From Nocardia tengchongensis (GTDB lineage Bacteria; Actinomycetota; Actinomycetes; Mycobacteriales; Mycobacteriaceae): a stretch of 64,000 bases of DNA. Shown one piece after another: positions 11,752 through 21,643 of this stretch. The notes under the pieces were generated by a model, which worked only from the letters and a program-made list of their open reading frames with translations, had not been told where the DNA came from and did no database searches. The stretch spans positions 3,906,001 through 3,970,000 of the forward strand of contig NZ_CP074371.1 of the NCBI RefSeq assembly GCF_018362975.1, given 5' to 3'. Both the position numbers and the translations under genes were made by a program. Position 1 is the stretch's first letter; the number at the start of each line of letters is the position of its first letter.

Positions 11752-11943
11752 GCTCGTACCCTACCCCTTATTCATCGTGCACGAGCTATCTGGGGCGGCC
11801 ACGACGGTCCCGCTGGAATCCCTTGCCGGACATCAGGCTTGGCGGGTGCCCTCCGCCGGCCTGCTCGGCTCCAGCTCTGCCTGGGGGTCCAGGGTCAGCC
11901 CCCGGAGCCCCAACCACCCCCGACAAGCGGTGTCCGTGCTCGG

Positions 11944-12249
11944 TCACACCCCGATGAGGGCGGCGACCTCCGGGTTCTTGATATCCATCACGTCGAGGAT
12001 GCCGTGCGCCCGCAGGAACGGCTCGAGCTCCTTGATCCGGTCGGTGTGCTCGGCGTACTCGTCGGGGAAATTGCGCTGATCCAGCGACTCCAGCGCCTTC
12101 ACGTAGGTGACGAACGAGGCGATGGCGGAGTACTTCCCGCCGGGGTTCATATTCATCATCCGAGGCAGCTGGCCGGGGTGAATGCCCGGAGCCAGCTGCG
12201 GAGCTGCGTGCCGTGGAACCTCCGGAGCCACCGGTTGCGAGGGGTACAT
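11944..12249 (-). CDS. Hypothetical protein
   Basis: 101 residues that I cannot assign to a family. The first 30 are Pro-rich ([19 protein letters not shown]); the rest is a soluble helical domain with [19 protein letters not shown] and a predicted amphipathic end. ATG at 12249 has GAGAGGAG about 10 bases upstream, and the upstream continuation of the frame is Arg/Ser-rich. It is divergent from trpE, so the 151 bases between them hold both promoters. Confidence 0.55.
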   Translation of the reverse strand: MYPSQPVAPEVPRHAAPQLAPGIHPGQLPRMMNMNPGGKYSAIASFVTYVKALESLDQRNFPDEYAEHTDRIKELEPFLRAHGILDVMDIKNPEVAALIGV

Positions 12250-12308
12250 CTTTGTTGAACTCCTCTCGAGAATGGGGGATACCGCGGGCGACCGCCGCGA
12301 GTGCAGTG

Positions 12309-12377
12309 ATGACCGCTTCAGGTATTCGCCGCAGCCGCCCGGTCGGCTGGGCGGGGAGCGCGATTTAGATCCCGCCC
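12309..12377 (+). promoter_or_regulatory. Possible trpE leader peptide and hairpin
   Basis: A 19-codon frame (ATG 12309 to TAG 12368) contains one Trp codon at position 14, and a 7-bp GC hairpin (12349-12355 with 12371-12377) begins at that Trp codon, 24 bases before trpE. This resembles a minimal attenuator layout, but a single Trp codon and no U-run make it weak. Confidence 0.2.
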
Positions 12378-12400
12378 GGTGGGCCTGGAATGATGGGGCA

Positions 12401-13954
12401 ATGCACGGCGCCCACGGTTTGCCAATCGACACCACCACCTCCCGGGAACAGTTCCGGTCGCTCGCGGCCGACCACCGCGTGGTCCCGGTGATCCGAAAGG
12501 TGCTGGCGGACTCCGAGACTCCGCTGTCCGCCTACCGCAAACTGGCCGCCGACCGGCCCGGCACCTTCCTGCTGGAGTCGGCCGAGAACGGCCGCTCGTG
12601 GTCGCGATGGTCGTTCATCGGCGCGGGCAGCCCCAGCGCGCTGACCGTGGTCGACGACCAGGCGGCCTGGATCGGCCAGACCCCCGCCGACGCCCCCGTC
12701 GGCGGCGACCCGCTCGCCGCGCTGCGCGAATCGCTGCGGGTGCTGCGCACCGAACGCCTGCCCGGACTGCCGCCGCTGACCGGCGGCCTGGTCGGCTACC
12801 TCGGCTACGACACCGTGCGCCGGCTCGAGCGGCTGCCCAGCCACGCCACCGATGACCTGCAGGTCCCCGAGATGGTCCTGATGCTGGCCACCGACCTGGC
12901 CGCCTTCGACCACCATGAGGGCGCGATCACCCTGATCGCCAACGCCGTCAACTGGAACGGCACCGACGAGCGCGTCGACGCGGCCTACGACGACGCCGTC
13001 GCCCGCCTGGACCGCATGACCGAAGCGCTCGCCGCCCCGGCCGAGTCCACCGTCTCGGTCTTCGACCGCCCCGAACCCGACTACCGCCGCCAGCGCACCT
13101 CCGAGGAATTCGGTGCGGGCGTGCGCCGGCTGGTCAAGGAGATCGAGGCGGGCGAGGCGTTCCAGGTGGTGCTCTCGCAGCGCTTCGAGATGGACTACCA
13201 CGGCACCCCGCTCGACCTGTACCGCATGCTGCGCGCCTCGAACCCGAGCCCGTACATGTACCTGATGCACATTCCCGACGCCGCCGGCGACACCGCCTTC
13301 TCCATCGTCGGCTCCAGTCCGGAATCGCTGGTGACGGTGAAGGACGGCGTGGCCACCACGCACCCGATCGCGGGCACCCGCTGGCGCGGCACCACCGAGG
13401 AGGACGATCTCCTGTTGGAGAAGGGCCTGCTCGAGGACGAGAAGGAGAACGCCGAGCACCTCATGCTCGTCGACCTGGGCCGCAACGACCTGGGCCGGGT
13501 CTGTGAGCCGGGCACCGTCCGCGTCACCGAGTACCGGCACGTCGAGCGCTACTCGCACGTCATGCACCTGGTCTCCACGGTCTCGGGACGGCTGCGGGCC
13601 GGGAAGGTGGCGCTCGACGCGGTCCAGGCCTGCTTCCCGGCCGGGACCCTCTCGGGCGCGCCCAAGGTGCGGGCCATGGAGTTGATCGAGGAGCTCGAGC
13701 CCACCCGCCGCGGCGTCTACGCGGGCGTGGTCGGCTACCTGGACTTCGCCGGCGACGCCGACACCGCGATCGCCATCCGCACCGCGCTGCTCAAGGACGG
13801 CACCGCCTACGTCCAGGCCGGCGCGGGCATCGTCGCCGACTCCGACCCGGAGTACGAGGACGTGGAATCGCGCAACAAGGCGATGGCGGTGCTCAAGGCG
13901 GTCGCCGCCGCCGAGACCGTGCGCGCCTACCGGCCGAACGGCGCGGATCGATGA
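12401..13954 (+). CDS. trpE: Anthranilate synthase component I
   Basis: A 517-residue chorismate-using enzyme; it forms anthranilate from chorismate with ammonia from the TrpG/PabA subunit, which is not in this window. Visible are the N-terminal tryptophan-site region ([18 protein letters not shown]), [36 protein letters not shown] and the catalytic [17 protein letters not shown]. The length is normal. Its stop overlaps the next gene (ATGA). It occupies the place of Rv1609. Confidence 0.97.
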   Translation: MHGAHGLPIDTTTSREQFRSLAADHRVVPVIRKVLADSETPLSAYRKLAADRPGTFLLESAENGRSWSRWSFIGAGSPSALTVVDDQAAWIGQTPADAPVGGDPLAALRESLRVLRTERLPGLPPLTGGLVGYLGYDTVRRLERLPSHATDDLQVPEMVLMLATDLAAFDHHEGAITLIANAVNWNGTDERVDAAYDDAVARLDRMTEALAAPAESTVSVFDRPEPDYRRQRTSEEFGAGVRRLVKEIEAGEAFQVVLSQRFEMDYHGTPLDLYRMLRASNPSPYMYLMHIPDAAGDTAFSIVGSSPESLVTVKDGVATTHPIAGTRWRGTTEEDDLLLEKGLLEDEKENAEHLMLVDLGRNDLGRVCEPGTVRVTEYRHVERYSHVMHLVSTVSGRLRAGKVALDAVQACFPAGTLSGAPKVRAMELIEELEPTRRGVYAGVVGYLDFAGDADTAIAIRTALLKDGTAYVQAGAGIVADSDPEYEDVESRNKAMAVLKAVAAAETVRAYRPNGADR

Positions 13955-14760
13955 GCGATTCGGAGCCCGATACACCGGACACCCCCGGTTCGTCGGAAAC
14001 CGCCGCTTCGTCGGGCACCCCCGCCACGTCGGAAACCGCTGCGGCACAGCCGAAGCGGCCGCGGCCGTTCGCGGCCGTGGCCCTGCTGGCCCTCGCCGCG
14101 GCCCTGCTGTGGGCGTCCTCGCGGATGACCTGGGTGACCCTCGAGGTGACCAGCGAGCTCGGCCCGCCGCGCACCGCCCACCTCAACGGCAGCACCTGGT
14201 TCGGCGCGCTGACCCCGCTGGCCCTGGTGCTGCTGGCCACCATCGCCGCGGTGTTCGCCACCCACGGCTGGTGGCGGCGCGGAGTGGGCGTGGTGGTGGC
14301 GGTGCTCGCCGCGGTGGCCGCGGTGCCCGCCTACGCCCTGCTGGTCAACCAGGGCAAGACCGGTGACCGGGCCGCCCGGCTCGCCGAGCTGCGGGGCTGG
14401 GAGCACCCCGGAACGGTCACCACGTCGTCGCTGCCGGCCGTACTCACCCTGGTGGGGGCGCTGGCCGCGTTCGCCGCGGGACTGCTGCTGGTGCGGATGC
14501 CCCGCGAGACCGGCGGAATGTCGGGAAAGTACGACAGCCCGGCCGTACGGAAGTCCGCGGCGGCCGAACAGGTTGCCCAACATCACGTCGGTCAGGGGTC
14601 CGCGGAATCCGGGTCACAGCCCGCCGCCGGGGAGCCGTTGTCGGGCCGGGTGCTGTGGGACGCCCTCGACGAGGGCCTGGATCCGACCGACGACGGAACC
14701 AATCACTCTGCCGCGCACGACGATCCGGATACCGGGGGCACGCGCGACAACAACCACTGA
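13951..14760 (+). CDS. Trp-biosynthesis associated membrane protein (TIGR02234 type)
   Basis: 269 residues: a Ser/Thr/Pro/Ala-rich start, then four hydrophobic segments (about residues 33-52, 80-101, 108-131 and 156-182) and an acidic, charged C-terminal tail. The family is found in actinobacterial trp operons between trpE and trpC (Rv1610 in M. tuberculosis); its function is unknown. ATG at 13951 overlaps the trpE stop, so it is translationally coupled. The tail beyond residue 190 looks disordered and is the least conserved part. Confidence 0.85.
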   Translation: MSDSEPDTPDTPGSSETAASSGTPATSETAAAQPKRPRPFAAVALLALAAALLWASSRMTWVTLEVTSELGPPRTAHLNGSTWFGALTPLALVLLATIAAVFATHGWWRRGVGVVVAVLAAVAAVPAYALLVNQGKTGDRAARLAELRGWEHPGTVTTSSLPAVLTLVGALAAFAAGLLLVRMPRETGGMSGKYDSPAVRKSAAAEQVAQHHVGQGSAESGSQPAAGEPLSGRVLWDALDEGLDPTDDGTNHSAAHDDPDTGGTRDNNH

Positions 14761-14857
14761 GCTGGGTCGGGACGCGACATCGTCGCCGCTTCCTGCCCCG
14801 CCGTCAAGACCGGGAACATAGCCATTTACTCTTTATCAGCAGCGGTGAGACAGCGCC

Positions 14858-14892
14858 TGGGGGGATTCTCAGGCAGCAAGTCCGTCTCCCCA
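14858..14892 (+). promoter_or_regulatory. Hairpin upstream of trpC
   Basis: An 8-bp stem (14858-14865 with 14885-14892, one G-U pair) encloses a 19-base loop and ends 17 bases before the trpC ATG. The 149-base gap here contrasts with the tight overlaps elsewhere in the trp unit. It could be a leader element or a weak terminator. Confidence 0.25.
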
Positions 14893-14909
14893 GAAAGGAT
14901 TCGAGCCAG

Positions 14910-15728
14910 ATGACGGTACTCGACTCGATTCTCGACGGGGTCCGTGCGGACGTGGCCGCGCGGGAAGCCCTTCTGGATTTCCAGGCGGTGAAAGCGGCCG
15001 CCGCGGCGGCGCGCTCCCCGCGTGACGCCAAGGCCGCCCTGCACGCCGAGGGCATCGGCGTGATCGCCGAGGTGAAGCGGGCCAGCCCCTCCAAGGGTGC
15101 GCTCGCCGACATCCCGAACCCCGCCGACCTGGCCCGCGCCTACGAGGACGGCGGCGCCCGCATCATCAGCGTGCTCACCGAGCAGCGCCGCTTCGGCGGT
15201 TCGCTGGCCGACCTGGACGCGGTCCGCGCGGCGGTCGACATCCCGGTTCTGCGCAAGGACTTCATCGTCGGCCCGTACCAGATCCACGAGGCCCGCGCGC
15301 ACGGCGCGGACGTGATCCTGCTGATCGTGGCCGCGCTCGAGCAGGACGTGCTGTCCGCGCTCATCGACCGCACCGAATCGCTCGGCATGACCGCGCTGGT
15401 CGAGGTGCACACCGAGGAAGAGGCGGACCGCGCCCTCGAGGCCGGCGCCAGCGTGATCGGCGTCAACGCCCGCAACCTCAAGACCCTCGAGGTGGACCGG
15501 GATGTGTTCGCGCGCATCGCCCCCGGCCTGCCCAGCGAAGTGATCCGCGTGGCCGAGTCCGGCATTCGCGGCACCGCCGACCTGCTGGCCTACGCCGGCG
15601 CGGGCGCGGACGCCGTGCTCGTCGGCGAGGGCCTGGTGACCAGCGGCGACCCGCGCGCCGCGGTGGCCGAGCTGGTGACCGCCGGAACCCACCCGTCCTG
15701 CCCGAAACCGGTTCGCCGGGGACGGTGA
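14910..15728 (+). CDS. trpC: Indole-3-glycerol phosphate synthase
   Basis: A 272-residue (beta/alpha)8 barrel, monofunctional as in other Actinobacteria. It closes the indole ring from CdRP with loss of CO2. Visible are [17 protein letters not shown] with the catalytic Lys, [60 protein letters not shown] and [14 protein letters not shown] at 14910 begins the family-typical N-terminus [18 protein letters not shown]. It runs into trpB with no gap. Confidence 0.96.
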   Translation: MTVLDSILDGVRADVAAREALLDFQAVKAAAAAARSPRDAKAALHAEGIGVIAEVKRASPSKGALADIPNPADLARAYEDGGARIISVLTEQRRFGGSLADLDAVRAAVDIPVLRKDFIVGPYQIHEARAHGADVILLIVAALEQDVLSALIDRTESLGMTALVEVHTEEEADRALEAGASVIGVNARNLKTLEVDRDVFARIAPGLPSEVIRVAESGIRGTADLLAYAGAGADAVLVGEGLVTSGDPRAAVAELVTAGTHPSCPKPVRRGR

Positions 15729-15736
15729 AAGTAGCG

Positions 15737-17023
15737 ATGACACAGACCGAAAAGCTGTCCGGCAAGAACACTCTCGGCCTCCCGCAGGCCAGTGACGGTG
15801 TCGCGCACAAGAGTCACGAACCCGATCTGGGCGGCCACTTCGGCGTCTACGGCGGACGCCACGTGCCCGAGGCGCTGATGGCCGTGATCGAAGAGGTCAC
15901 CGCCGAATACGACAAGTGCCGGGTGGACCCGAACTTCCTCGACGAGCTGGATAGGCTGCAGCGCGACTACACCGGGCGTCCCTCGCCGGTGTTCGAGTGC
16001 AAGAACCTGGCCCAGCACGCGGGTGGCGCACGCATCTTCCTCAAGCGGGAAGACCTGAACCACACCGGTTCTCACAAGATCAACAATGTGCTCGGTCAGG
16101 TGCTCCTGGCCAAGCGCATGAACAAGACCCGCGTGATCGCCGAGACCGGCGCGGGTCAGCACGGCGTCGCCACCGCCACCGCGTGCGCGCTGCTGGGCAT
16201 CGAATGCGTCATCTACATGGGCGCGGTCGACACCGTGCGCCAGCAGCTGAACGTGGCCCGCATGCGCCTGCTCGGCGCCGAAGTCATCAGTGTGACAACG
16301 GGTTCGCAGACGCTCAAGGACGCCATCAACGAGGCGCTGCGCGACTGGGTCACCAATGCCGAGCAGACCTACTACTGCTTCGGCACCGCCGCCGGACCGC
16401 ACCCGTTCCCGCTCATGGTGCGCGACTTCCAGCGCATCATCGGCATCGAGGCGCGCCAGCAGATCCAGGCCCACACCGGCCGGCTGCCCGACGCGGTAAC
16501 CGCCTGTGTCGGTGGCGGTTCCAACGCCATCGGCATCTTCCACGCCTTCCTCGACGATCCGGCCGTGCGCCTGATCGGCTACGAGGCAGCCGGCGACGGC
16601 GTCGAGACCGGCCGCCACGCCGCCACCTTCACCGGTGGTACCCCGGGCGCGTTCCAGGGCGCGTACTCGTACCTGCTGCAGGACGAGGACGGGCAGACCA
16701 TCGACTCGCATTCGATCTCCGCGGGTCTGGACTACCCGGGCGTCGGCCCGGAGCACGCCTACCTCAAGGACATCGGTCGCGCCGAGTACTACCCGGTCAC
16801 CGACACCGAGGCCATGGACGCGCTGCTGCTGCTGAGCCGCGCCGAGGGCATCATCCCGGCCATCGAGTCCGCGCACGCCGTGGCGGGCGCGCTCAAGCTG
16901 GGGCAGGAACTGGGTCCGGACAAGATCATCGTCGTGAACCTGTCCGGCCGCGGCGACAAGGACATGGACACCGCCGCCCAGTGGTTCGGGCTGTTCGACG
17001 CGCCCGAGGGGGACGACAAGTGA
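15737..17023 (+). CDS. trpB: Tryptophan synthase beta chain
   Basis: The PLP enzyme that joins indole and serine to make tryptophan. Visible are [34 protein letters not shown] with the PLP lysine (about residue 114), [22 protein letters not shown] and [14 protein letters not shown]. The product is 428 residues from ATG 15737; GTG at 15725, overlapping the trpC stop, is an equally possible start that adds 4 residues. The stop overlaps trpA (GTGA). It forms the alpha2beta2 complex with TrpA. Confidence 0.96.
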   Translation: MTQTEKLSGKNTLGLPQASDGVAHKSHEPDLGGHFGVYGGRHVPEALMAVIEEVTAEYDKCRVDPNFLDELDRLQRDYTGRPSPVFECKNLAQHAGGARIFLKREDLNHTGSHKINNVLGQVLLAKRMNKTRVIAETGAGQHGVATATACALLGIECVIYMGAVDTVRQQLNVARMRLLGAEVISVTTGSQTLKDAINEALRDWVTNAEQTYYCFGTAAGPHPFPLMVRDFQRIIGIEARQQIQAHTGRLPDAVTACVGGGSNAIGIFHAFLDDPAVRLIGYEAAGDGVETGRHAATFTGGTPGAFQGAYSYLLQDEDGQTIDSHSISAGLDYPGVGPEHAYLKDIGRAEYYPVTDTEAMDALLLLSRAEGIIPAIESAHAVAGALKLGQELGPDKIIVVNLSGRGDKDMDTAAQWFGLFDAPEGDDK

Positions 17024-17819
17024 GCCAGCAGTCCCGTCTCGCCAACACCTTCGCGGCCTGCCGCGAGGAGAACCGCGCCGCGCTCATCGGCTACCTGCCC
17101 GCCGGCTACCCGGACGTGCAGGGCTCCATCGACGCGTGCAAGGCGATGGTCGAATCCGGTTGTGACATCATCGAAGTCGGCGTCGCCTACTCCGATCCGG
17201 TGATGGACGGCCCCACCATCCAGCGCGCCGCCGAGCAGGCGCTCGCCGGTGGCGTCCGGGTGCGCGACGTGTTCAAGGTCGTGGAGGCCATCTCCCAGGC
17301 CGGCGGCAAGGCCGTGGTCATGACCTACTGGAATCCGGTGCTGAAGTACGCGTGGACACCTTCTCCCGCGATCTCGCGGCGGCGGGCGGCCTCGGCCTGA
17401 TCACCCCCAACCTGATTCCCGAGGAAGCCGACGACTGGTTCGTGGCGTCCTCCACCCACAATCTGGACCGCATCTTCCTGGTCGCGCCGTCCTCCACCGA
17501 GGAGCGACTGGTCAAGACCCTGGAATCGTCCAAGGGCTTCGTGTACGCGGCCTCCACCATGGGTGTCACCGGCGCGCGTGACGCGGTGTCGTCCATGGCG
17601 CCGGCGCTGTGCGCCCGCATCCGCGCGCACTCCGATATCCCGATCGGTGTCGGCCTGGGTGTGCGCAGCGGCGCGCAGGCGGCCGAAATCGCCTCCTACG
17701 CCGACGGCGTCATCGTGGGCTCGGCCCTGGTGTCGGCGGCCGCGCAGGGCCTGGACGCGATCCGGACACTGACCGAGGAGCTGGCGCAGGGCGTCCGCTC
17801 GGCGGCGGTTTCCTCCTAG
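17020..17819 (+). CDS. trpA: Tryptophan synthase alpha chain, frameshifted in this sequence
   Basis: Cleaves indole-3-glycerol phosphate and channels indole to TrpB. From GTG 17020 the frame reads a normal TrpA up to TYWNPVLKY (17349), with the catalytic pattern [17 protein letters not shown]. The conserved continuation [17 protein letters not shown] lies in the next frame and runs to 17819. One base is missing at 17350-17351, where the consensus Y-G-V-D would need an extra G. Both halves are otherwise perfectly conserved, so this is more likely a sequence error than a dead gene (see the finding on one-base deletions). Confidence 0.92.
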
Positions 17820-17833
17820 ACGACCGAACCTCG

Positions 17834-17865
17834 AAGGGTGCGTACCGAATTCGGTACGCACCCTT
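17834..17865 (+). terminator. Terminator of the trp unit
   Basis: A perfect 32-base palindrome 14 bases after the trpA stop, with arms of 14 bp around a central AATT, followed by TCGCTTT. It is the strongest hairpin in the region and should end the trp transcript. Confidence 0.85.
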
Positions 17866-17890
17866 TCGCTTTGACCGCGGATCGCTCAAA

Positions 17891-18006
17891 GGTTCGCGGC
17901 CCGTCCCGTTCTGGACTGAGTGGAGCGGGGGAGCGAAGCGGAGGAGCGGAGGGAGGGAAGAACGAGACCTCCAGGGCCGCGAACCCGCCCGGAGCGAAGC
18001 GGAGGG
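17891..18006. repeat. Intergenic repeat unit with inverted and direct repeats
   Basis: A perfect 12-bp inverted repeat (17891-17902 and 17974-17985) encloses a purine-rich stretch. The 13-mer GAGCGAAGCGGAG occurs twice on the same strand, near 17934 and near 17992. It looks like a small intergenic repeat element of the kind scattered in nocardial genomes. It lies between the trp terminator and lgt. Confidence 0.45.
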
Positions 18007-18035
18007 CAGATCAAACACTGCTACGGTGGGGACTC

Positions 18036-19229
18036 GTGACCATACGAGCCCTTGCCGAGAGCACCGGCGCCGATGTCCTGGCCTACATTCCCAGCCCGCC
18101 GCGCGGGGTGTGGTACATCGGGCCGTTCCCGCTGCGCGCCTACGCGATCTGCATCATCGTCGGCATCGTCGTGGCCATCTGGCTGGGCGAGAAGCGCTGG
18201 GTGGCCCGTGGCGGCCAGTCCGGCGCCGTGCTCGACATCGCCATGTTCGCGGTGCCGCTGGGCCTGATCGGCGGGCGGCTCTATCACGTGGCCACCGACT
18301 GGGAGAAGTACTTCGGCGCGCACCGCAAGCCCGACGCCCACTGGTGGGCCATCTGGCAGGGCGGGCTCGGCATCTGGGGCGCGGTGGCGCTGGGCGCGGT
18401 CGGCGCCTGGATCGGCTGCCGCCACTACCGAATCCCATTGCCCGCCTTCGGTGACGCCATCGCGCCCGGCGTGCTGCTGGCGCAGGCCATCGGACGCCTG
18501 GGCAACTACTTCAACCAGGAACTCTTCGGGCGCGAGACCACCGTGCCGTGGGGCCTGGAGATCTTCGACCGCTTCGACACCAACGGCGCACCCGACGCGA
18601 TGAACGGCGTCTCCAACGGGGTGGTGGTGCACGTCGTGCAGCCGACCTTCCTCTACGAGATGGTGTGGAACCTGCTCGGCGTCGCCGTCCTGCTGTACGT
18701 GGACCGCAAGTTCCGCATCGGCCACGGCCGCCTGTTCGCGCTCTACGTCGCCGTCTACTGCTTCGGCCGCTTCTTCGTGGAATTGCTGCGCAGCGACGAC
18801 GCCACCCACATCGCGGGCATCCGCATCAACTCCTTCACCTCGGCGATCGTATTCCTCTGCGCCGTGGCCTATTTCCTGTTCGCCACCAAGGGACGCGAGA
18901 CGGCCGCGCAGGTGCGCGCGGGCGCGGAGCGCCCCTGGCCGTGGCAGTTCGCCGCCCTGCGGGCCTACGGCGCGACCGGCGGCGACGACGTCGCGGCGGC
19001 GGAGCCGAAGACGCCGGACGAGGCGGTCGAACCGGAGACCGCGGAAACCGAAACCGAAACCGCGGAGCCGGACGACGCTGCGGAGAAGTCCGCCGCCGCC
19101 GAGGCGGCCGAGACCGCAGACGAGTCGGATACCGCTGAAAAGTCCGGCACCCCTGAGAAGGTCGAGCAGACAGTGGCCGCGAAGAAGTCCGACTCCGCCG
19201 ACAAGACGGACACTTCGGGCGATTCCTGA
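18036..19229 (+). CDS. lgt: Prolipoprotein diacylglyceryl transferase with long acidic tail
   Basis: A polytopic membrane enzyme that attaches diacylglycerol to the lipobox Cys of prolipoproteins. The Lgt signature is visible as AIGRLGNYFNQELFGRETTV, with the N-terminal helix VWYIGPFPLRAYAICII and the late GRFFVELLR. The protein has 397 residues. The last ~90 are Ala/Glu/Thr/Lys-rich and probably disordered, a feature of mycobacterial and nocardial Lgt. GTG at 18036 is chosen (GGTGGGGA just upstream). Several predicted lipoproteins in this window (20.1, 26.1, 42.2 and 53.8 kb) would be its substrates. Confidence 0.95.
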   Translation: MTIRALAESTGADVLAYIPSPPRGVWYIGPFPLRAYAICIIVGIVVAIWLGEKRWVARGGQSGAVLDIAMFAVPLGLIGGRLYHVATDWEKYFGAHRKPDAHWWAIWQGGLGIWGAVALGAVGAWIGCRHYRIPLPAFGDAIAPGVLLAQAIGRLGNYFNQELFGRETTVPWGLEIFDRFDTNGAPDAMNGVSNGVVVHVVQPTFLYEMVWNLLGVAVLLYVDRKFRIGHGRLFALYVAVYCFGRFFVELLRSDDATHIAGIRINSFTSAIVFLCAVAYFLFATKGRETAAQVRAGAERPWPWQFAALRAYGATGGDDVAAAEPKTPDEAVEPETAETETETAEPDDAAEKSAAAEAAETADESDTAEKSGTPEKVEQTVAAKKSDSADKTDTSGDS

Positions 19230-19396
19230 TCTTCGCGCGCACGCTCAGCGCCATGTAGCGGTCGAATCCGCCTCGCCCGGCAACGAATCCGCGACTTCGC
19301 GCGATAATTCCTGGGAACCCGCCGGCCCCTCGCCGCGCGGTTCACCAGTGTGCGGCCGTTCCAACGGGGGGCGGTCCGCGATGCAGGAGGACGCGA

Positions 19397-19912
19397 GTGA
19401 CCGACCCCTTCCAGAAACAGCCGCCGCAGGACGGCCCGCAGTACGGCGCGCCGGGCACCGGACCGCAGTACGGGCAGCAGCAGCCCTATCCGGACCCGCA
19501 GCAATTCGGCGCGCCCGGACCACAGTTCGGTCAGCCCGATCCGCAGTTCGGCCAGCCCGGCCAGCAGTTCGCGCAGCCGGGCCAGCCTTACGCCCAGCCC
19601 GGTCAGCCCTACGGTCAGCCCGCGCAGTTCGGCGCGCCCGGCCCGTACGGCCCCTACGGCGGGGACCCGGAGGCCCCGTACGGCCGGGACGCGTTCGGAG
19701 TTCCGTTGTCGGACAAGAGCAAGCTGACCGCTGGCCTGCTGCAGCTGCTCGCCGGTGGTTTCGGTATCGGCCGTTTCTACCTGGGCTACACCACGATCGG
19801 CGTCCTGCAGCTGGTCACCTGTGGCGGTTGCGGCATCTGGGCCCTGATCGACGGCATCCTGATCCTCACCGGCAAGGTGCCCGACCTCCAGGGCCGCCCG
19901 CTGCGCGACTGA
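19397..19912 (+). CDS. TM2 domain-containing protein
   Basis: 171 residues in two parts. Residues 1-95 are Gln/Pro/Gly/Tyr-rich repeats (units such as PQFGQPG and QPYGQPG), probably disordered. Residues 103-160 form a TM2 domain: KLTAGLLQLLAGGFGIGRFY, then a second helix ending in WALIDGILIL. The function of bacterial TM2 proteins is unknown. GTG at 19397 has AGGAGG 6 bases upstream. A terminator hairpin follows. Confidence 0.85.
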   Translation: MTDPFQKQPPQDGPQYGAPGTGPQYGQQQPYPDPQQFGAPGPQFGQPDPQFGQPGQQFAQPGQPYAQPGQPYGQPAQFGAPGPYGPYGGDPEAPYGRDAFGVPLSDKSKLTAGLLQLLAGGFGIGRFYLGYTTIGVLQLVTCGGCGIWALIDGILILTGKVPDLQGRPLRD

Positions 19913-19932
19913 GCGCGACACTCCCGCTCGCG

Positions 19933-19962
19933 GCGGCCGCCACTCGACCGGGTGGCGGCCGC
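19933..19962 (+). terminator. Terminator after the TM2 gene
   Basis: A perfect 11-bp GC-rich inverted repeat (19933-19943 and 19952-19962) with an 8-base loop, 20 bases after the stop codon. Confidence 0.65.
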
Positions 19963-20106
19963 TCGCGGCTTATCATCGGGCCGGAGCCGGATCAAGATTT
20001 TCGCGCGAGCTGATGGTTGCCGTGCCACCCAGTTGGTTCGCGGCGTACTCTTTGTCGGTTGTTCGCCGCGTGTTCCCACCGAACCCGCCCGAAGAGAGGT
20101 CCCGTC

Positions 20107-20861
20107 GTGCGCCACAAGCTAGCCGCCGTTCTGCTCTCCGTCGTCGCTGCCGCCGGGCTCGTCGCCTGTAGCTCGAGCAAGGACGACGCGAATGTCCTGA
20201 AGGTCGGTACCGAAGGCAACTACTCGCCCTTCACCTACCAGGACAACGGCAGCCTCACCGGCTACGACGTCGACGTGATCAAGGCCGTCGGCGACAAGAT
20301 CGGCAAGAAGGTGGAGTTCACCACCGCCCCTGGGACTCGCTGTTCGCCGCCCTGGAATCCAAGCGCGTGGACCTCATCGCCAACCAGGTCACCGTCAAAC
20401 CCGAACGCGAGCAGAAGTATTCGCTGTCGCAGCCCTACACCGTCTCCGAGGGCGTCATCGTCACCAAGACCGGCAACGCCGGCATCCACGCCCTGACCGA
20501 CCTGTCCGGCAAGACCTGCGCCCAGTCCGAGACCAGCAACTGGGCCGGCGTCGCCAAGGACGCGGGCTGCAAGGTCGAGGCCATCCCCGGCTTCGTCGAG
20601 GCGGTGCAGCTACTCAAGACCGGCCGCGCCGACGCCACCGTCAACGACACCCTCGCCGTCAACGCCTACACCAAGGCCCAGGGCGCGGGCACCGTGCAGA
20701 TCGCCGGCAAGACCGGTGAGACCTCCAAGCAGGCCTTCGCCGCCCGCAAGGACTCGCAGGCGCTGACCGACCAGGTGAACAAGGCCCTCGACGAGCTGCG
20801 CGCCGACGGCACGCTGGCCAAGATCTCCGAGAAGTACTTCGGCACCGACGTCAGCAAGTAA
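20107..20861 (+). CDS. Amino-acid ABC transporter substrate-binding lipoprotein, frameshifted in this sequence
   Basis: A periplasmic-type binding protein (SBP_bac_3). A signal peptide ends in a lipobox ([12 protein letters not shown]). [19 protein letters not shown] and [20 protein letters not shown] follow in the first frame. After KVEFTTAP the conserved W-D-S-L-F-A-A-L-E lies one frame over and continues to 20861 with [19 protein letters not shown]. One C is missing in the run at 20327-20330. The rest is undamaged, so a consensus error is likely. The next gene is its permease; no ATPase gene follows. The pattern is closest to cystine or polar amino-acid systems. Confidence 0.88.
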
Positions 20862-20881
20862 GCGGCGCGGGGCATTTCGAC

Positions 20882-21550
20882 ATGGATGACGCGACCTGGG
20901 CACTGATCCGGCACAACCTGGTGCCGATGCTCGAGGCCACGGTGAACAAGACACTGCCGCTGACCGCGATCAGTTTCGCGATCGGCCTGGTGATCGCGTT
21001 GTTCGTGGCGCTGGCCCGGATGTCGAGCGTGTGGCCGCTGTCGGCGCTCGCGCGGATCTACATCTCGATCATTCGCGGCACGCCGCTGCTGGTGCAGCTG
21101 TTCATCATCTTCTTCGGCCTGCCGGCGTTCGACATCGTGCTGGAGCCGTTCCCGGCCGCGATCATCGCGTTCAGCCTCAATGTGGGCGGCTACGCGGCGG
21201 AAATCATTCGGGCCGCGATCCTTTCGGTCGCGCACGGGCAGTGGGAGGCGTCCTACTCGGTCGGCATGAACTACGCCCAGGCGCTGCGGCTGGTGATCCT
21301 GCCGCAGGCCTCCCGCATCGCGGTCCCGCCACTGTCCAACACCCTGATCTCCTTGGTGAAGGACACCTCCCTCGCGTCGACCATCCTGGTCACCGAGCTG
21401 CTGCGCACCGCCCAGATGGCCGCCGCGCCCACCTTCGATTTTTTCGCCCTCTACGGCGTGGCCGCGATCTATTACTGGGTTGTCTGCCTGATCCTCGGAT
21501 TTTTCCAAACCCACCTGGAGACCCGTCTGGCCAGGCACGTCGCTCGCTGA
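20882..21550 (+). CDS. Amino-acid ABC transporter permease
   Basis: A 222-residue permease of the His/Glu/Gln/Arg group with about five membrane segments. The cytoplasmic coupling loop EAA motif is visible as [20 protein letters not shown] with [31 protein letters not shown] is the usual N-terminal half signature. It follows its binding-protein gene after 20 bases. No ATP-binding subunit is encoded nearby; the ATPase may be shared or encoded elsewhere. The specificity resembles L-cystine permeases (TcyB-like), but this is not certain. Confidence 0.92.
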   Translation: MDDATWALIRHNLVPMLEATVNKTLPLTAISFAIGLVIALFVALARMSSVWPLSALARIYISIIRGTPLLVQLFIIFFGLPAFDIVLEPFPAAIIAFSLNVGGYAAEIIRAAILSVAHGQWEASYSVGMNYAQALRLVILPQASRIAVPPLSNTLISLVKDTSLASTILVTELLRTAQMAAAPTFDFFALYGVAAIYYWVVCLILGFFQTHLETRLARHVAR

Positions 21551-21643
21551 GCAGGCGATAGCTGAACGGCTGCTTACGAGTTTCGTATATGTGTGTGCCG
21601 GGGTCGGCATGAGCCTTACCACAGGTCTAGGGTTGAACGCGTG

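Noticed and set aside
20107..21550. Calling the transporter set a pseudogene locus
   Set aside because: Only one base is missing in the binding protein, the permease is intact, and five other conserved genes show the same type of loss, so a consensus error is more likely.
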